Source: Methanosarcinales archaeon (lineage in GTDB: Archaea > Halobacteriota > Methanosarcinia > Methanosarcinales > Methanocomedenaceae). Taken from it: a stretch of 12,605 nt of DNA. Below are positions 1 to 7,471 of the stretch, in pieces (within the stretch, counting starts at the first letter, position 1; each line of letters begins with the position of its first letter). The notes under the pieces are model-generated. The model searched no databases, was not told the DNA's origin, and saw nothing but the letters and a program-made list of their open reading frames with translations. The stretch lies in NCBI GenBank assembly GCA_030638625.1, contig DAOWEE010000227.1:1-12605 (forward strand), read 5' to 3'. The position numbers and the translations under genes are program-made.

Positions 1-609
1 ACTGTTTAATGGTACTATGAATATTATATTGCCATTTGCATCCTCAAGTAATCCTTCCCTGAAATAATTGTACTGCGGATTACTGTCAACGAAGGTATAT
101 ATGGTTGGTACATTGTTGATATTTATTCCGATAGTAGGGAGCTGGAAAGTGGATGTGTTGGTGAACGTATTTGTACCCGAATCCCAGTCATTTCCTGTAA
201 TATTGTCAATGGTTGAGATGTTCCCTGCTTTCAGTTCGGATAATATTGGGACCGTACTTGAATTGGTAATCAGTATGAGGTCTCCTTCATTAATAGTGGC
301 TCCAAGTTCAAGTTTATAGATGGTTCCAATGCCTTGCTGGACCGGATTTATTGGAGTGGGGTGGGTGGACGAAGACTGTGTAATAATCTGGCCGTAGTAT
401 CCCTGCCATTTATCAGTATCCATCGAGATAGCCGAGAAATCTATAACGGCAATAAATCCTCCCCTGGCATCATGGCTGCCGTTACTGGCTGGTTCGGCGG
501 CTACGCTAAAGGATGAGGCAATTATTATTATCATTATTGCCAGAATCAATAATGCCCGTACAGACAGAATTTTACTTTTGTTTCCAAAGATATTCTCGAT
601 ATTTTTCAT
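1..609 (-). CDS. Secreted protein with W-Q-G-Y-Y-G domain, partial (C-terminus beyond window edge)
   Basis: The reading frame is open from an ATG at 609 to the window edge, giving 203 visible residues and no stop. Residues 1-17 are polar and basic, residues 18-32 are a hydrophobic core rich in Ile/Leu, and a likely signal peptidase site follows V-A-A (36-38), so the protein is probably exported. The mature part is Asn/Thr rich with several N-x-S/T sequons. K-W-Q-G-Y-Y-G at 67-73 matches K-W-Q-G-Y-F-G in the secreted protein at 2561-3256, and the last visible residues (I-F-I-V-P-L-N) resemble that protein's M-V-V-P-V-N strand near its C-terminus, so little may be missing. The start lies 7 bases after the stop of the zinc-ribbon membrane protein, with no strong Shine-Dalgarno, which suggests an operon with coupled translation. 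The function is unknown; an envelope or surface role is inferred. Confidence 0.75.
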   Translation of the reverse strand, partial: MKNIENIFGNKSKILSVRALLILAIMIIIIASSFSVAAEPASNGSHDARGGFIAVIDFSAISMDTDKWQGYYGQIITQSSSTHPTPINPVQQGIGTIYKLELGATINEGDLILITNSSTVPILSELKAGNISTIDNITGNDWDSGTNTFTNTSTFQLPTIGININNVPTIYTFVDSNPQYNYFREGLLEDANGNIIFIVPLNS

Positions 610-616
610 CAGAACA

Positions 617-2401
617 TTATTCTTTTTCTACAACTGACCCGCATTTTGGACAGAACTGCGCATCAACAGGAATTGATTCACCGCAATTGGAACATATAAC
701 CGGTTTTGCATCTGTCTTCGCCCCTGCATCTGGTTTGCGTTTTGACCATACAACTGCCGCAGCAATTATAAGCAGCAGTGCAAGGATGGCCAGGAGTAAA
801 CCGGTTGAGATTCCACCAGTCACATTCAGAGGCAGTACTTCATCAAGGTTTTTCACCAGCAGTTCAGAGCGCTCTCCGTAATCCACATGTACCGGAACAT
901 CCGGGTTATCAGCAAGGTCTGCGTTTGTGAGTTCCACTCTTGTTGAAACCGTTTGTTTTTCTCCTGCTTCAAGAGGTATGGAATTCCCAAGGCGGACTAC
1001 TTCTTCATCACCTTCTATGAGGATTGTTATCGAAGGACTGGCATAACAGGGAATATTGCCGGTGTTCTCGACTGCAAGTTCAAGTCTCTGGGTGCGTTTG
1101 TCATAATTAACATTTGACACTGATATTTTTGAATCGTCTTCTACAGAGATAAGTGTGATATCCAGGACCTTTGTCAGCAATAAGTTCAATGAGCCAGGGG
1201 CCTCTCCGAATTCAGATGTAACGATTACACTCAGGTTACTGGTCCTGGCATAAGCTGTCAGGTCAATATCATAGGCGCGTCCGGAGTCGCTACCTGATTC
1301 TATGTATGGGGCATCATCATCTCCTACTGTACCTACACGTTCGTCTATTGCCATTATGCCAACTGAAGATTTGAAGAATTCACCTATATTAGCATCATTG
1401 CGGTAAATTATCTCAAGTTGTTTTGTGGCTTCATTGTACTGTGCAGAAATGGCATCCAGGGAGAGTTCATACCTGGGCAGGTAGAACTTATCCAGGTCCT
1501 CAACAAGGCTCATTTCCCCGGTTACCTGCCTGCCTTGTCCGAACTTCACTATCACACTAATACCGGTAGCTTCTTTCAGGTCCTGTCCCGAGCCTACCAG
1601 TTCATTGCCGATTAAGGTGCCGCCTTTGATGTTGCTCGATTTGACAAATTCAATGACCTGGGCTGGAACGGTATTTACACCTATGAAAATGACAGGACTA
1701 TTTCCCTCCATAATCGCGCCCTCGATGAATTCACCATTGGACAGGATTACAGAGTCAGTTGGGGACAGTTCCATGAATTTGCTGACGATTACAATGTTAT
1801 TTTCGAACCTGTTGCCCTCATCTATAATCTCAGGGTTAAAACCGTTGAGTTCGTCCTTCACTGCCTTATCCACATGACCGTATATCAATACATTCTCAAC
1901 ATTACGGCTATTCAGGAAATCATTTACTTCATCAATATTATCGCGGTCGGCAAACAGTACCCATGAACCGGATTTAGCTGCGTAGGGGGCGGCTGAGATG
2001 GCATTATATCCGTACTGGTCATCCACAATTATGAAATTGTTAATGTCAAGTTCACTGGCAAGTTTGAGATTTAGTTCCCTTCCGCTGGCTGACCTCGTTT
2101 CATCTACCACAATCGATCCGGCCTGTTCGAGAATGTTTTTATAATTTACAAGATAGGGGACACTTTCTGATTCAAACAACTGTACTTCCAGATTCTTGTC
2201 CAAGTATTTTGGAATAACTCTCGCATGAGGTTCACTGATTGCAAAATAATAAGGTATGTCTTTATAGTTGGCATACGCAACAGCCGAATACACATCTCTC
2301 CAGTCTGCCGAATTGATTACAACCTGCCCGGCTTGCTGTGCACTGGCATGTCCTGTATTCAGAATAAGTAATAATAATATAATAAATATCAATTTTTTCA
2401 T
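617..2401 (-). CDS. Membrane-anchored surface protein: cell-wall-binding-repeat-like ectodomain, one TM helix, C-terminal zinc ribbon
   Basis: 594 residues from ATG 2401. A TTG one codon upstream is less likely because the G-G-T-G-A Shine-Dalgarno at 2409-2413 lies 7 bases from the ATG and only 4 from the TTG. A signal peptide (1-21, ending A-S-A) leads into alpha/beta segments at about 26-100, 120-185 and 200-290. Phrases such as D-W-R-D-V-Y-S-A-V-A-Y-A-N and Y-N-A-I-S-A-A-P-Y-A-A resemble cell wall binding repeat 2 (CWB2) modules. Strand-rich, Ig/CARDB-like segments follow (about 310-525), then a single TM helix (531-552), a basic stop-transfer sequence W-S-K-R-K, and a zinc ribbon with C570, C573, C584 and C587. 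With an N-terminal signal the ectodomain should be outside and the ribbon in the cytoplasm. The CWB2 assignment is by eye and moderate; the topology is firmer. The role is unknown and could be envelope attachment or transmembrane signalling. Confidence 0.8.
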   Translation of the reverse strand: MKKLIFIILLLLILNTGHASAQQAGQVVINSADWRDVYSAVAYANYKDIPYYFAISEPHARVIPKYLDKNLEVQLFESESVPYLVNYKNILEQAGSIVVDETRSASGRELNLKLASELDINNFIIVDDQYGYNAISAAPYAAKSGSWVLFADRDNIDEVNDFLNSRNVENVLIYGHVDKAVKDELNGFNPEIIDEGNRFENNIVIVSKFMELSPTDSVILSNGEFIEGAIMEGNSPVIFIGVNTVPAQVIEFVKSSNIKGGTLIGNELVGSGQDLKEATGISVIVKFGQGRQVTGEMSLVEDLDKFYLPRYELSLDAISAQYNEATKQLEIIYRNDANIGEFFKSSVGIMAIDERVGTVGDDDAPYIESGSDSGRAYDIDLTAYARTSNLSVIVTSEFGEAPGSLNLLLTKVLDITLISVEDDSKISVSNVNYDKRTQRLELAVENTGNIPCYASPSITILIEGDEEVVRLGNSIPLEAGEKQTVSTRVELTNADLADNPDVPVHVDYGERSELLVKNLDEVLPLNVTGGISTGLLLAILALLLIIAAAVVWSKRKPDAGAKTDAKPVICSNCGESIPVDAQFCPKCGSVVEKE

Positions 2402-2458
2402 CAATTTTTCACCTGTGCTTGAATTATTGTTGTCGTAATGTGTTTTTGAAATCTGGTA

Positions 2459-2468
2459 TTATTTATGG
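2459..2468 (-). promoter_or_regulatory. Possible TATA box for the zinc-ribbon membrane protein gene
   Basis: On the minus strand this reads A-T-A-A-A-T-A-A-T in an otherwise mixed sequence, about 60 bases ahead of the ATG at 2401. Archaeal spacing would put the transcription start near 2437, giving a short leader that contains the G-G-T-G-A ribosome-binding site. This is recognition by eye only; the gene could instead be read through from upstream. Confidence 0.25.
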
Positions 2469-2487
2469 TCTGTCAAATAAATAAGTT

Positions 2488-2515
2488 AGAATAGGAATTG
2501 GTTAATTCCTATTCT
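2488..2515. terminator. Perfect 12-bp stem-loop with flanking T-run between two surface-protein genes
   Basis: Arms 2488-2499 and 2504-2515 are perfect reverse complements around the four-base loop G-G-T-T (2500-2503). The plus strand continues into TTTTTATTTTT (2515-2525), the classic intrinsic-terminator arrangement, but the genes on both sides are on the minus strand. Read on the minus strand the hairpin follows the stop of the 231-residue secreted protein and is trailed only by a weaker, broken T stretch. It may end or stabilise that mRNA, or stop antisense transcription. Archaeal termination depends mainly on T-tracts, so the hairpin's role is inferred. Confidence 0.4.
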
Positions 2516-2560
2516 TTTTATTTTTCTGCATTCGACATCAAATACTGATTTCATCTTTAT

Positions 2561-3256
2561 TCACGTCAGTTCCACATAGAAGTAATAGGTCTGTGGGCTC
2601 ACGGATGCGTTCACGGGCACTACCATCTGGTAGTCTTTTGTGGTCCCATCAAAGGCTTCCTGATTGCTGTCAATCATACCTGCAAACACGAAGTCGGTCA
2701 TATTGCTTCCGCTGAGTCTTGACAGTGCCACAGTATTCCATGTGGGACTCAGTGTGGCGTTATATGTCTGGACATACGGACCATTCACTGCTCTTCCCGC
2801 AACTGTTAACGCTTGTGAACCACTTAACGTATTGGTCGCACTATCTGCGTTTGCGCTTGTGAAATTATATGCCGTATCGATGTTGCCTGCAGTTGCCGCA
2901 CCAAGTTGGTCCCATTTGCTCAAACTCATGGCATTATCCAGGGTGGCAAATATTGTACCGGCCAGATTGCTGAGATTGTAGTTCCATGAATACATCACAT
3001 TACCTGCATTCTCCAGTTGGAGACCATTTGCACCTGATTCATTGGTTACATTACCAAAGTAACCTTGCCATTTGCCAGTGGTTGACGTGACATCTGAGAA
3101 ATTCAGCTCAGTGATTTGTCCACCCGTTGCACTACTGCTCCCATTTACTATGGGTGCTGCACTTGTCGGCATTACTGTTACCAGTACTACCAGCAATAAT
3201 CCTGTAAGCAGTTTGCTTACGAATTTTGTTTTTTTGTCCATATTTCTTTCATTCAT
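2561..3256 (-). CDS. Secreted W-Q-G-Y-F-G domain protein
   Basis: 231 residues. The ATG at 3256 is preceded by G-G-A-G-G (3265-3269) at a spacing of 8 bases; an in-frame Met at residue 6 has no such site. A basic n-region (M-D-K-K-T-K) and a Leu/Val core (16-29) end at T-S-A-A (31-34), a likely signal-peptidase site. The mature protein is small, Ser/Thr/Asn rich, carries N-x-S/T sequons and has no membrane anchor or sorting signal. W-Q-G-Y-F-G-N-V (63-70), then G-N-V-M-Y-S-W-N (85-92), then F-V-F-A-G-M-I, Y-Q-M-V-V-P-V-N and the terminal Y-F-Y-V-E-L form a pattern that recurs in the last 210 residues of the giant upstream protein. The domain therefore exists both alone and as the tail of a large adhesin-like protein. 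Its function is unknown; a surface-layer, matrix or filament subunit is a guess. Confidence 0.85.
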   Translation of the reverse strand: MNERNMDKKTKFVSKLLTGLLLVVLVTVMPTSAAPIVNGSSSATGGQITELNFSDVTSTTGKWQGYFGNVTNESGANGLQLENAGNVMYSWNYNLSNLAGTIFATLDNAMSLSKWDQLGAATAGNIDTAYNFTSANADSATNTLSGSQALTVAGRAVNGPYVQTYNATLSPTWNTVALSRLSGSNMTDFVFAGMIDSNQEAFDGTTKDYQMVVPVNASVSPQTYYFYVELT

Positions 3257-3365
3257 TTTTCATTCCTCCAGATATTTTAGTTCAAATTGTTGATCTTGAT
3301 TTACGTCGTATTTTCCGTATGTCATCGGCAGCTCTGTGCCGTTGTGACTTTGAATCAGTGAGGAC

Positions 3366-6300
3366 TTACCTTAGTTCAAGGTAAAAGTCCAATTCACCTC
3401 CGGCAATCGGATTTAGATTACAGGGGATAGAAATCTCATAGTTGCTGATTGTACCGTCTATGCCAACAGATGCATTTTGTATAATTGCAACGAAAACCAG
3501 GTCTTCATTGTCCCCTGAATCATAATGTCCGTTAGTATCTTTAGTCCCATCCCAAAGTATGCCGGTAATGAAATTTGCACTACCCAAACCTGTATGGTCA
3601 GTCATATCCGTACTGTTCACTATCGGCACATTGTAGATGACCTGACCATTGACGGTAAAAGATGTCCTGTCGATTGAAACATTCCCGTAATTGTTACCTG
3701 AAGTATTGGTGAACAGTTCTGAGATATTGTTACCTGAAAACCCGATTGCATTATTAGTTCCTGATATCATTCCCAGATTAATGTCAGCGTCCAGGAAATC
3801 CCTCCCGCTTGCATTGGGGGAATTGTCGGCATCATAACCCAGCGGGTGCAAAACATTCCAGTTTATACCAGCCGATTGATTTGCGGCATACAAATATCCA
3901 ATATTTGTGGCATTGTTCCAGCTCCACTTTAGCATCAAGTTGCCGGCACTATCATTCAACACCCTACTCCCGCTTACGTTTCCATTATATTTCTGCCATG
4001 CAGACACATTGATAGTCTTAGAAGCGTTGTTATTGCTGGTATTTGTATCATTTGTATTTGCCTGGGGGTCTACCTTGATGGTGATATTATGTGTTCCTTG
4101 CAACGTGGTCCAGTATGCTGTGGCATTGGCACTGGCACCAACAGCTATGGTGTTCATTGAAACATTATAGAACTCAGAACCACTGTCATAGAACAGGACA
4201 AAAAAGTTCCCTGAATCCGCAGCCCCTTTATTGTAAATAGTGGCATTGATAGCCAGGTTAACATTTTCTTTTATGTCACCCGTCTCTGTAACCTTTGACC
4301 CCTCTGCGGCCCCATATACAAATGTAATGTTTTCTGAAGTAAGGTTCAGGTCTGAGCGAGGGGCGTTAAGTGTAATGTTCCTTGTTTTGGAGGTATTGTA
4401 GTTACCTGCCCAGTCATAGGCGGTGGCGTTTATGAAGTAGGTGCCTGGAGGCAATCCTGTGAAATTGTTAGCTGCCAGAGATGAATTGCCTGTATAATTC
4501 GACAGTTCGGTCCCTGAGCTGTTATAGATGTATATGGTGATATTTTTCAGGCTGGTAGTATCAAATGCAGTAACATTTGTGATTATGTAATTCTGGGTGT
4601 GATTGGAATTATTGGCAGGTGTCAGGGACACAAATGTGACATTATACGGTGGAGTATTGTCAATCGTTATGGTCCTTGTAGGCGTTGTATTTGAGTAGCC
4701 CGACCAATCGTATGTAGTGGCATTGGTAAAATAAATCCCATCAGATAATCCGGTAAATAATACATTGTTTGGGGAAGAAGGGACAGTGACATTGTTCACT
4801 TCAGTACCATTCTCATAATAGAGGTAGTTAGTAACATTTTTCAGGTTAATGTCAATTACGGTGATGTTGACTGGTATATAATTCTGGCTGAGGTTAGAAT
4901 TATTGGCAGGAGTGGTATTAGCAAAGTTGATGATGGGGGGTGTGCTATCAACAATAATTGTTCTCGAACCCGTTTCATTGGAGTTACCTGCCCAATCATA
5001 CGCAGTAGCGTTGATTAAGTAGACACCGTCTGGCAAGTCCGTGAAATTATTAATGGCAGGGGAGGATACATTCGTTATATTGTATAATAATGTTCCATTG
5101 CCATGGTAAATGTATGTGGTAATATTTTTTAGGTCAATAGCATCTGTGGTGACATTGGTCCGGATATAATCGATGGTCTGATTCACATTATCAAGGGGTG
5201 TCGGACTGGCCAAAGTGATGTTAGGGGGAACAGTATCAAGAGTGATTGTTTTTGTTTCGGATTTATTGAAGTAACCTACCTTGTCATAGACCGTAGCATT
5301 AAGCAGGTATGTCCCATCTGACAGACCACCGAAAAAACCCCAGTTCTGCAGGGTGGTAAATGTGGTATCACTCATCAGGGTCCCGTTGCTGTAATAAAGG
5401 TATATGGTGACGTTTTCCAGATTGTCGTCAGTTGCTGTATAGTTAAAATCTATCTGAGTCTGTGAAAGGTTGGAATTATTGGCAGGAGTAGGATTGACAA
5501 GGTAGATGATAGGTGGCGTGGTGTCAAGGATTATGGTCCTGTTACCAGTAGTGGCAGAGTTCTCGCCTGTGTCATATGCTGTGGCATTGATGATGTAGAT
5601 TCCATCTGACAGGCTGGTGAAATTATTGAAAACAGGGGACGAAATGTTTGTAATATTATCTATCAGGGTACCGTTGCCATAATAGAGGTATATGGTAATG
5701 TTTTTCAGGTTTTTGTCAAAGGCTGTGACATTGACAGGAATATAATCCTGGATAAGATAAGAATTACCGGGTGGAGTGTGGATTGTAAAATTTATGATTG
5801 GCGGGATTATATCGCGGTCAGTCCAAGCTGAATGATTCACCCAGGTCTGGTTTATATTAGCACGAATATCAACGGTACGTGTGGATATGTTATGTTGGGT
5901 ATTTGGAATAAATCCGGTTGCATTATAGAACTGTGTGCCGTTTGAGACATTTTGCATAAATATGCCATCTAACCAAACCTCAACATGGTCAAAGTCAAAA
6001 TCCAGGGGGTCAGTCCATGTCCAGTTAATAAAGGTTTCATTATTGGTCACATTGGTCAGGCTGGTAACGGATGCAGGTGGTGTAATATCAGTTACATTGG
6101 CAGTGTCGGTTCTATTGGCGTAAAGACCAGTTGCAGTGGTGTCAACATATGTTACATTGAATATACCAAGTTCTACAATTTGTAGAATACTGTCTCCAAT
6201 CGTTACCGATGTACCTGATGTTGCAATAATTCCTGTGAATATACTTGTATCATTACCAGTCTCTGTTAATGTTACAGTCTCATTGTCTCCATAACTGGAC

Positions 6301-7232
6301 AACAATATTACACTTATTGTCTGGTTTGAACTGGAGTCGTAATTTCGGTCAGCATCATCTACCCTGATGTAAACAGTATCATTGACAATGATATCAGTGA
6401 CATTACCGGAGCCATTTAAATCAGTTGCAAATTTAACTGAACCGTTAGTAGTCCTTGTACCCATGGTCAAAACCGGGTCTGAAACTGCATCGGATACGTT
6501 AACTGTATTTCCATCTAAAGCAGTGTTACCTATGTCGGTTTGTAAATTTGGCGTGTTTTGTGTTGAGGTGCCAAAAATGAGTCGCATCGAACTTTCATTA
6601 GTCAGGTTTGTATGATTCAGGAATACATCATATGGCATTCTCCAGTCTACGAATGTGTTGTTTTCACCTGTGCCGAATATATCTGGTGTATCCACTGCTC
6701 TCATATATGTCCAGTTACCATTAGGGATGGGGTCAACAATCCAAAGAGGACCAGTGTCATTAGCCTGGGTGCCGGGTTTACCTATTTCTCCTCCATTTAC
6801 ATTTTTCCAGAATTCAATTTTCTGTTGATTATTTCCTCCTCGGAAAAACAATAAATATTCATAGTTATTTGAATTTCCATCAGTATCAAATTCTACACCC
6901 CATGAACTTCCATAAAAGTAATCGGGGTTGCTTCCACCTCCAGCCTTTATAGGATTTCCCAATATCCTAAGTCGGAAATTGAGATAAGTTCCGTCATTTG
7001 CTATATATGCAGCAGGATAGGTATTATTGCCCACAATTTGAATATAATCCGTGTTAGTTGAATCATCAGTTGGATCTGTAAAATTTCCTGTTTCGTTTAC
7101 TACTATATGCCACTGGTCGTCAGCAGGCCAGGCAAAGGCCGGGTCAGGCATCGAAAAAATAATCAGGTAAATCAATATTGCCTTCCAGTTTTGATGAGCA
7201 ATATGCTGTTCAAAGAAATTACAACCTAACAC
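3366..7232 (-). CDS. Giant secreted modular surface protein (N-terminal domain, FN3-like, five Ig-like repeats, CARDB, W-Q-x-Y-x-G domain)
   Basis: 1288 residues from GTG 7232. This start is chosen because A-A-G-G-A-G-G (7239-7245) lies 6 bases upstream and puts a normal signal peptide at about 17-34, ending A-F-A before W-P. An in-frame ATG at 7304 would add 24 residues starting with a run of Ile and would leave the signal core far from the terminus. Domains by eye: an all-beta N-terminal module (35-240, with F-D-T-D-G-N and W-G-V-E-F); a strand module with V-T-L-T-E-T-G and I-F-T-G-I (about 250-370); an FN3-like module with I-N-W-T-W-T-D-P (about 385-470); five Ig-like repeats (477-956); a CARDB-like domain (961-1076); and the W-Q-K-Y-N-G domain (1078-1288) ending F-Y-L-E-L-R. 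N-x-S/T sequons are very dense, about nine in the first Ig repeat, so heavy N-glycosylation is expected. There is no C-terminal anchor. Likely an adhesin, matrix or S-layer-associated protein. Confidence 0.85.
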   Translation of the reverse strand: MLGCNFFEQHIAHQNWKAILIYLIIFSMPDPAFAWPADDQWHIVVNETGNFTDPTDDSTNTDYIQIVGNNTYPAAYIANDGTYLNFRLRILGNPIKAGGGSNPDYFYGSSWGVEFDTDGNSNNYEYLLFFRGGNNQQKIEFWKNVNGGEIGKPGTQANDTGPLWIVDPIPNGNWTYMRAVDTPDIFGTGENNTFVDWRMPYDVFLNHTNLTNESSMRLIFGTSTQNTPNLQTDIGNTALDGNTVNVSDAVSDPVLTMGTRTTNGSVKFATDLNGSGNVTDIIVNDTVYIRVDDADRNYDSSSNQTISVILLSSYGDNETVTLTETGNDTSIFTGIIATSGTSVTIGDSILQIVELGIFNVTYVDTTATGLYANRTDTANVTDITPPASVTSLTNVTNNETFINWTWTDPLDFDFDHVEVWLDGIFMQNVSNGTQFYNATGFIPNTQHNISTRTVDIRANINQTWVNHSAWTDRDIIPPIINFTIHTPPGNSYLIQDYIPVNVTAFDKNLKNITIYLYYGNGTLIDNITNISSPVFNNFTSLSDGIYIINATAYDTGENSATTGNRTIILDTTPPIIYLVNPTPANNSNLSQTQIDFNYTATDDNLENVTIYLYYSNGTLMSDTTFTTLQNWGFFGGLSDGTYLLNATVYDKVGYFNKSETKTITLDTVPPNITLASPTPLDNVNQTIDYIRTNVTTDAIDLKNITTYIYHGNGTLLYNITNVSSPAINNFTDLPDGVYLINATAYDWAGNSNETGSRTIIVDSTPPIINFANTTPANNSNLSQNYIPVNITVIDINLKNVTNYLYYENGTEVNNVTVPSSPNNVLFTGLSDGIYFTNATTYDWSGYSNTTPTRTITIDNTPPYNVTFVSLTPANNSNHTQNYIITNVTAFDTTSLKNITIYIYNSSGTELSNYTGNSSLAANNFTGLPPGTYFINATAYDWAGNYNTSKTRNITLNAPRSDLNLTSENITFVYGAAEGSKVTETGDIKENVNLAINATIYNKGAADSGNFFVLFYDSGSEFYNVSMNTIAVGASANATAYWTTLQGTHNITIKVDPQANTNDTNTSNNNASKTINVSAWQKYNGNVSGSRVLNDSAGNLMLKWSWNNATNIGYLYAANQSAGINWNVLHPLGYDADNSPNASGRDFLDADINLGMISGTNNAIGFSGNNISELFTNTSGNNYGNVSIDRTSFTVNGQVIYNVPIVNSTDMTDHTGLGSANFITGILWDGTKDTNGHYDSGDNEDLVFVAIIQNASVGIDGTISNYEISIPCNLNPIAGGELDFYLELR
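4365..5804 (-). repeat. Five in-frame 288-bp repeats encoding 96-residue Ig-like domains
   Basis: Inside the giant surface protein, copies begin at a P-P pair encoded at 5804, 5516, 5228, 4940 and 4652, so each is 288 bases; the last runs to about 4365. Every copy has the plan P-P-x-I, then T-P-A-N-N-S-N (degenerate in copies 1 and 3), then L-K-N-I-T-I-Y-L-Y, N-G-T, G-L-S-D-G-x-Y, I-N-A-T-A-Y-D, and R-T-I-x-L-D-x-T before the next P-P. Protein sequences are clearly alike but diverged, most in copy 2, and the DNA shows no long identical blocks. The duplication is therefore old and the domain length has been preserved. Confidence 0.9.
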
Positions 7233-7288
7233 ATTCCACCTCCTTAGTTCCAACACACAAACATTTTTGATTAACCCCTGAATGATGA

Positions 7289-7303
7289 TGATGATAATCA
7301 TCA
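7289..7303. repeat. 15-bp perfect palindrome in the divergent intergenic region
   Basis: Seven-base arms T-G-A-T-G-A-T and A-T-C-A-T-C-A flank a single central A at 7296, within a short G-A-T microsatellite (7283-7295). It lies just past the predicted transcription start of the giant surface protein gene, where a repressor site could act. This is inference from position and symmetry; the simple-repeat origin may be all there is. Confidence 0.35.
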
Positions 7304-7325
7304 ATAATGATATTATTATTTACCT

Positions 7326-7335
7326 GTTTATATAT
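7326..7335 (-). promoter_or_regulatory. Possible TATA box for the minus-strand surface-protein genes
   Basis: The minus strand reads A-A-G then A-T-A-T-A-T-A-A-A-C, a reasonable archaeal TATA element with a purine-rich flank. A start about 26 bases downstream falls near 7305, giving a leader of about 70 bases with a strong Shine-Dalgarno before GTG 7232. It is the best TATA candidate in the 239-base gap between the divergent genes. The motif is nearly symmetric, so its direction is uncertain. Confidence 0.4.
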
Positions 7336-7359
7336 CTTATGTAAGTTATAACACGTGAA

Positions 7360-7370
7360 TTTATAAAATA
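7360..7370 (+). promoter_or_regulatory. Possible TATA box for truD
   Basis: T-T-T-A-T-A-A-A-A-T-A follows G-T-G-A-A, which fits a BRE/TATA pair on the plus strand. It predicts a transcription start near 7390 and a leader of about 80 bases. The rest of the gap (7371-7471) shows no gene and no clear Shine-Dalgarno before the truD ATG. Confidence 0.35.
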
Positions 7371-7471
7371 CCATATTTCAAATTCTTCTCTACACAGATT
7401 TCCAATCACCCCATCAGTTCTATTATTCTTCGCAAAAGGTACATCAAGCATCAGTAACAACCAACATCTCA

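Noticed and set aside
68..516. Two short plus-strand open frames at the left edge
   Set aside because: They run antisense to the signal-peptide-bearing W-Q-G-Y-Y-G protein, whose similarity to its neighbours proves the minus strand is coding.
3326..3341. Short inverted repeat C-G-G-C-A…T-G-C-C-G after the giant surface gene
   Set aside because: Only five base pairs with a six-base loop and no T-tract; too weak to call a terminator.
4365..5804. Possible CRISPR or DNA-level tandem array
   Set aside because: The 288-bp units are in-frame protein domains with diverged DNA; there are no short identical repeats with spacers.
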